Source: Anaerolineae bacterium (GTDB lineage: Bacteria > Chloroflexota > Anaerolineae > Aggregatilineales > UBA2796). Taken from it: a stretch of DNA of 6,569 bases. Numbering within the stretch: the first letter of the stretch is position 1; the number at the start of each line of letters is the position of its first letter. The notes beneath the pieces are model-generated. The model was not told the origin of the DNA. It ran no database searches and saw nothing but the letters and a program-made list of their open reading frames with translations. This document shows, piece by piece, positions 5,164 to 6,569 of this stretch. The position numbers were made by a program, and so were the translations under genes. The stretch is from NCBI GenBank assembly GCA_020851855.1, contig JADZBY010000555.1:1-6569 (forward strand), written 5' to 3'.

Positions 5164-5916
5164 ATGCCGCACTATATCGCCCTGACCTGTGAAGCGCTGG
5201 CGCGCAGCGTGTACGCCGCCGCCGCATCCACCCCGAACATCATCAGCGTGCGGCTGTTCAAACAGGGCCTGCACAACCACCCAAAGAGCCTGCGCGTCGT
5301 GCTCCAAGAGGCCATCGACGCCATCCAGCCCGGCGAGTGTGACGCGATCCTGCTCGTATATGGCATGTGCGGCACGTCCACGGTCGGGCTGGCGGCGCGC
5401 CACACGCCGCTGGTCATCCCACGCGCCCACGACTGCATCACGCTCTATCTCGGCTCCGGGCAGCGCTACCAGCAGGAATTTGAGCGCCATCCCGGCACGT
5501 ACTGGTACAGCGTGGACTATATCGAGCGGCTGGAGCCAGGCAGCAGCGTGACGCTGGGCGCGGCGAATATCGAGATGGAAGACGCCGAATATGAGCGCCT
5601 GGTCGCGAAATATGGCGAAGAGACGGCCAACGACATCATGGAAGAGATGCGCAAGTGGCTGCGCCATTACAGCCGCGCGGCGTTCATCGATACCGGCATG
5701 GGCGAGACGAGCAAAGTAGAAACTATCGCCCGAAAGAAGGCGGAGCTGGAAGGCTGGGTCTTCGAGCGGCTGGAAGGCAATCGCCGCATGTTGGACGCCC
5801 TGATCAACGGGGAGTGGGACGCGACCGAGTACCTGATCGTGCCGCCGGAACACCGCATCGAGCAGGCGCTCAACGATGGCCTGATGCGCGCGGCGAAGAT
5901 CGCAGCGCCGGGTTGA
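5164..5916 (+). CDS. DUF1638 domain-containing protein
   Basis: This 250-residue soluble protein of unknown biochemical function has the marks of the DUF1638 family: IALTCEALARSVY (5-17), ILLVYGMCG (62-70), PLVIPRAHDCITLYLGS (82-98) and RHPGTYWYS (108-116). It has no signal peptide or membrane segment. It has three Cys (C9, C69, C91), each inside a conserved block, with H89 beside C91; a metal site is a reasonable but untested guess. From memory, relatives in anaerobes are often near corrinoid methyltransferase genes, but none is visible here. The ATG at 5164 starts directly at the conserved block. An in-frame TTG at 5140 would add eight residues but has no ribosome-binding site. The nearest GAGG (5146-5149) is 14 nt from the ATG, so initiation signals are poor. 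The last codons and the TGA stop (5914-5916) lie in a copy of the MITE-like repeat. Confidence 0.87.
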   Translation: MPHYIALTCEALARSVYAAAASTPNIISVRLFKQGLHNHPKSLRVVLQEAIDAIQPGECDAILLVYGMCGTSTVGLAARHTPLVIPRAHDCITLYLGSGQRYQQEFERHPGTYWYSVDYIERLEPGSSVTLGAANIEMEDAEYERLVAKYGEETANDIMEEMRKWLRHYSRAAFIDTGMGETSKVETIARKKAELEGWVFERLEGNRRMLDALINGEWDATEYLIVPPEHRIEQALNDGLMRAAKIAAPG

Positions 5917-6034
5917 ACCTACAAAGCCCTGACGGGCTGGACCATGCCTTCAGCCCGAAGGGCTTCGTAGGTTCAGCCTGGACCTTCAGGTCCGGGCGAT
6001 ACGATCCGTGACTCATTTGAGAAAATCCATAAGC
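5904..6034. repeat. MITE-like palindromic element, inverted copy overlapping a gene 3' end
   Basis: This is the second long copy of the element at 3589-3768, in opposite orientation. Positions 5945-5996 equal the reverse complement of 3624-3675 with one mismatch. The right end (5997-6034, GATCCGTGACTCATTTGAG then AAAATCCATAAGC) matches the reverse complement of the other copy's left end (3589-3623) apart from three extra bases and about three substitutions. The left part, AGCGCCGGG then TTGAACCTACAAAGCCC from 5904, matches the half-copy at 3506-3541 with three mismatches. It extends into the DUF1638 coding sequence, and the outer left terminal repeat is not recognisable there. Most of the 300-nt gap after that gene is this element plus the promoter at 6080-6114. 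Confidence 0.75.
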
Positions 6035-6079
6035 GCAGGGCGCGCGCACCCGATAGACATCCTCTGTCAGAGCGCGGCA

Positions 6080-6114
6080 TTTAACACCGCTTTAACCGGC
6101 GCATGGGTTATACT
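6080..6114 (+). promoter_or_regulatory. Putative promoter of the ABC permease gene with direct repeats
   Basis: TATACT at 6109-6114 is a good -10 element about 100 nt before the ATG. Upstream are two TTTAAC repeats, 6080-6085 and 6091-6096, spaced 11 bp start to start (one helical turn). The nearest TTGACA-like hexamer (TTAACA, 6081-6086) is too far (22 nt) for a normal spacer, so the promoter may be activator-dependent, with the repeats as candidate binding sites. This is an eye-level prediction. Confidence 0.4.
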
Positions 6115-6216
6115 TACGCTGGCCCGTGACCAGATTCGGCTGGCGGAACGTCGGTCGCGAAGCGCGGGCACTTGTCTACGCCGCGTGTGCCCAACGCGGT
6201 CATCGGGGGATGAGCG

Positions 6217-6569
6217 ATGGCAACGACTTCGACCACTGCACGCACCGTCGCCGAGAAAGAGAACGCGCGCGAACTGGCAGTGGGACGCTTTCGGTCGAAG
6301 GCAACCGAGTCCGTGCTGGGGCTGCTCTTCGTCGCTCCGGCGGTGCTGGTCGCGCTGATCTTTCAACTGCTGGCCGTCGTCTACGGCTTTTTCATCAGTA
6401 TGCAGGGCGGCGTGCTGGTCCCCCAGGGCTTCATCGGCCTGACGAACTTCGTGCGGGCAGTGGGCAGCCTGGCGTACATGATCGCGCTGGCGCTGGCGCT
6501 CGTGCTGGCGCTGGGCGGCTACGGCGTGTACCGGCGCGCGCGCGCGGCCATGTGGAGCGGCCACGGCAA
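6217..6569 (+). CDS. Sugar ABC transporter permease, MalF-type, N-terminal part (runs off window)
   Basis: This is an open frame of 117 codons without stop to the window edge. The ATG at 6217 has a good Shine-Dalgarno site, GGGGGA at 6205-6210, 6 nt upstream. After a polar cytoplasmic N-terminus (1-32), a first helix LGLLFVAPAVLVALIFQLLAVVYGFF (34-59) is followed by FIGLTNFVRA (72-81), matching the 'P...Y..SF...F.GL.NF' signature of binding-protein-dependent sugar permeases of the MalF/UgpA type. A second helix at 84-104 (SLAYMIALALALVLALGGYGVY) comes straight after NF and ends in an Arg-rich turn, suggesting an extra helix before the core, as in the longer MalF proteins. The EAA loop and the rest of the core lie outside, so the family call rests on the N-terminus. 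A second permease, solute-binding protein or ATPase would be expected nearby. The substrate is unknown. Confidence 0.7.
   Translation, partial: MATTSTTARTVAEKENARELAVGRFRSKATESVLGLLFVAPAVLVALIFQLLAVVYGFFISMQGGVLVPQGFIGLTNFVRAVGSLAYMIALALALVLALGGYGVYRRARAAMWSGHG

Noticed and set aside
5011..5853. Minus-strand open frame of 280 codons
   Set aside because: It is the shadow of the DUF1638 gene and reads through the repeat at 4999-5088. It has no recognisable domain, while the plus-strand frame has clear DUF1638 motifs.
6480..6520. Short GCGCTG/GTGCTG tandem run in the ABC permease start
   Set aside because: It encodes the Leu/Ala-rich second helix (ALALALVLALG), and codon bias explains the repetition.

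Overview
The window is GC-rich bacterial DNA, most likely from a member of the Chloroflexota. The main reason is a mevalonate kinase encoded close to an isopentenyl phosphate kinase. Among bacteria that pairing is best known from Roseiflexus and relatives, which use the 'alternative' mevalonate route (mevalonate to mevalonate 5-phosphate to isopentenyl phosphate to IPP). Bacterial -10 elements, Shine-Dalgarno sites and a TlyA methyltransferase argue against an archaeon. The phylum call is inference from gene content.

Layout. On the minus strand at the left are an MFS exporter cut by the window edge (1-506) and, upstream of it, tlyA (564-1367), an rRNA 2'-O-methyltransferase. The other genes are on the plus strand. 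They are a UbiA-family polyprenyl-phosphate transferase (1592-2527), mevalonate kinase (2535-3467), isopentenyl phosphate kinase (3807-4592), a STAS-domain protein (4617-4967), a DUF1638 protein (5164-5916) and the start of a MalF-type sugar ABC permease (6217 to the edge).

Function. The UbiA, MVK, IPK and STAS genes look like one transcriptional group: 7 nt separates ubiA from mvk, a 339-nt repeat-filled gap follows, and 24 nt separates ipk from the STAS gene. Two of the three kinase/decarboxylase steps of the IPK route are here. The missing one, phosphomevalonate decarboxylase, is not in the window. The UbiA-type enzyme would consume polyprenyl phosphate, an end product of that isoprenoid supply. 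TlyA, STAS, DUF1638 and the ABC permease have no obvious metabolic tie to it.

Intergenic DNA. Every gap longer than about 150 bp holds a palindromic dispersed repeat. One family (1379-1497 and 4999-5088) has arms of the type CTCACCCC...CCCTCTCC. The second (3494-3544, 3589-3768, 5904-6034) is MITE-like; two copies are inverted relative to each other and match at 51 of 52 positions in their core. One copy runs into the 3' end of the DUF1638 gene and appears to supply its stop codon, and a copy of the first family overlaps the tlyA ribosome-binding site. I found no CRISPR array, tRNA, rRNA or phage gene. The clearest undescribed material is the repeat family and how it sits on gene ends, not a new enzyme system.
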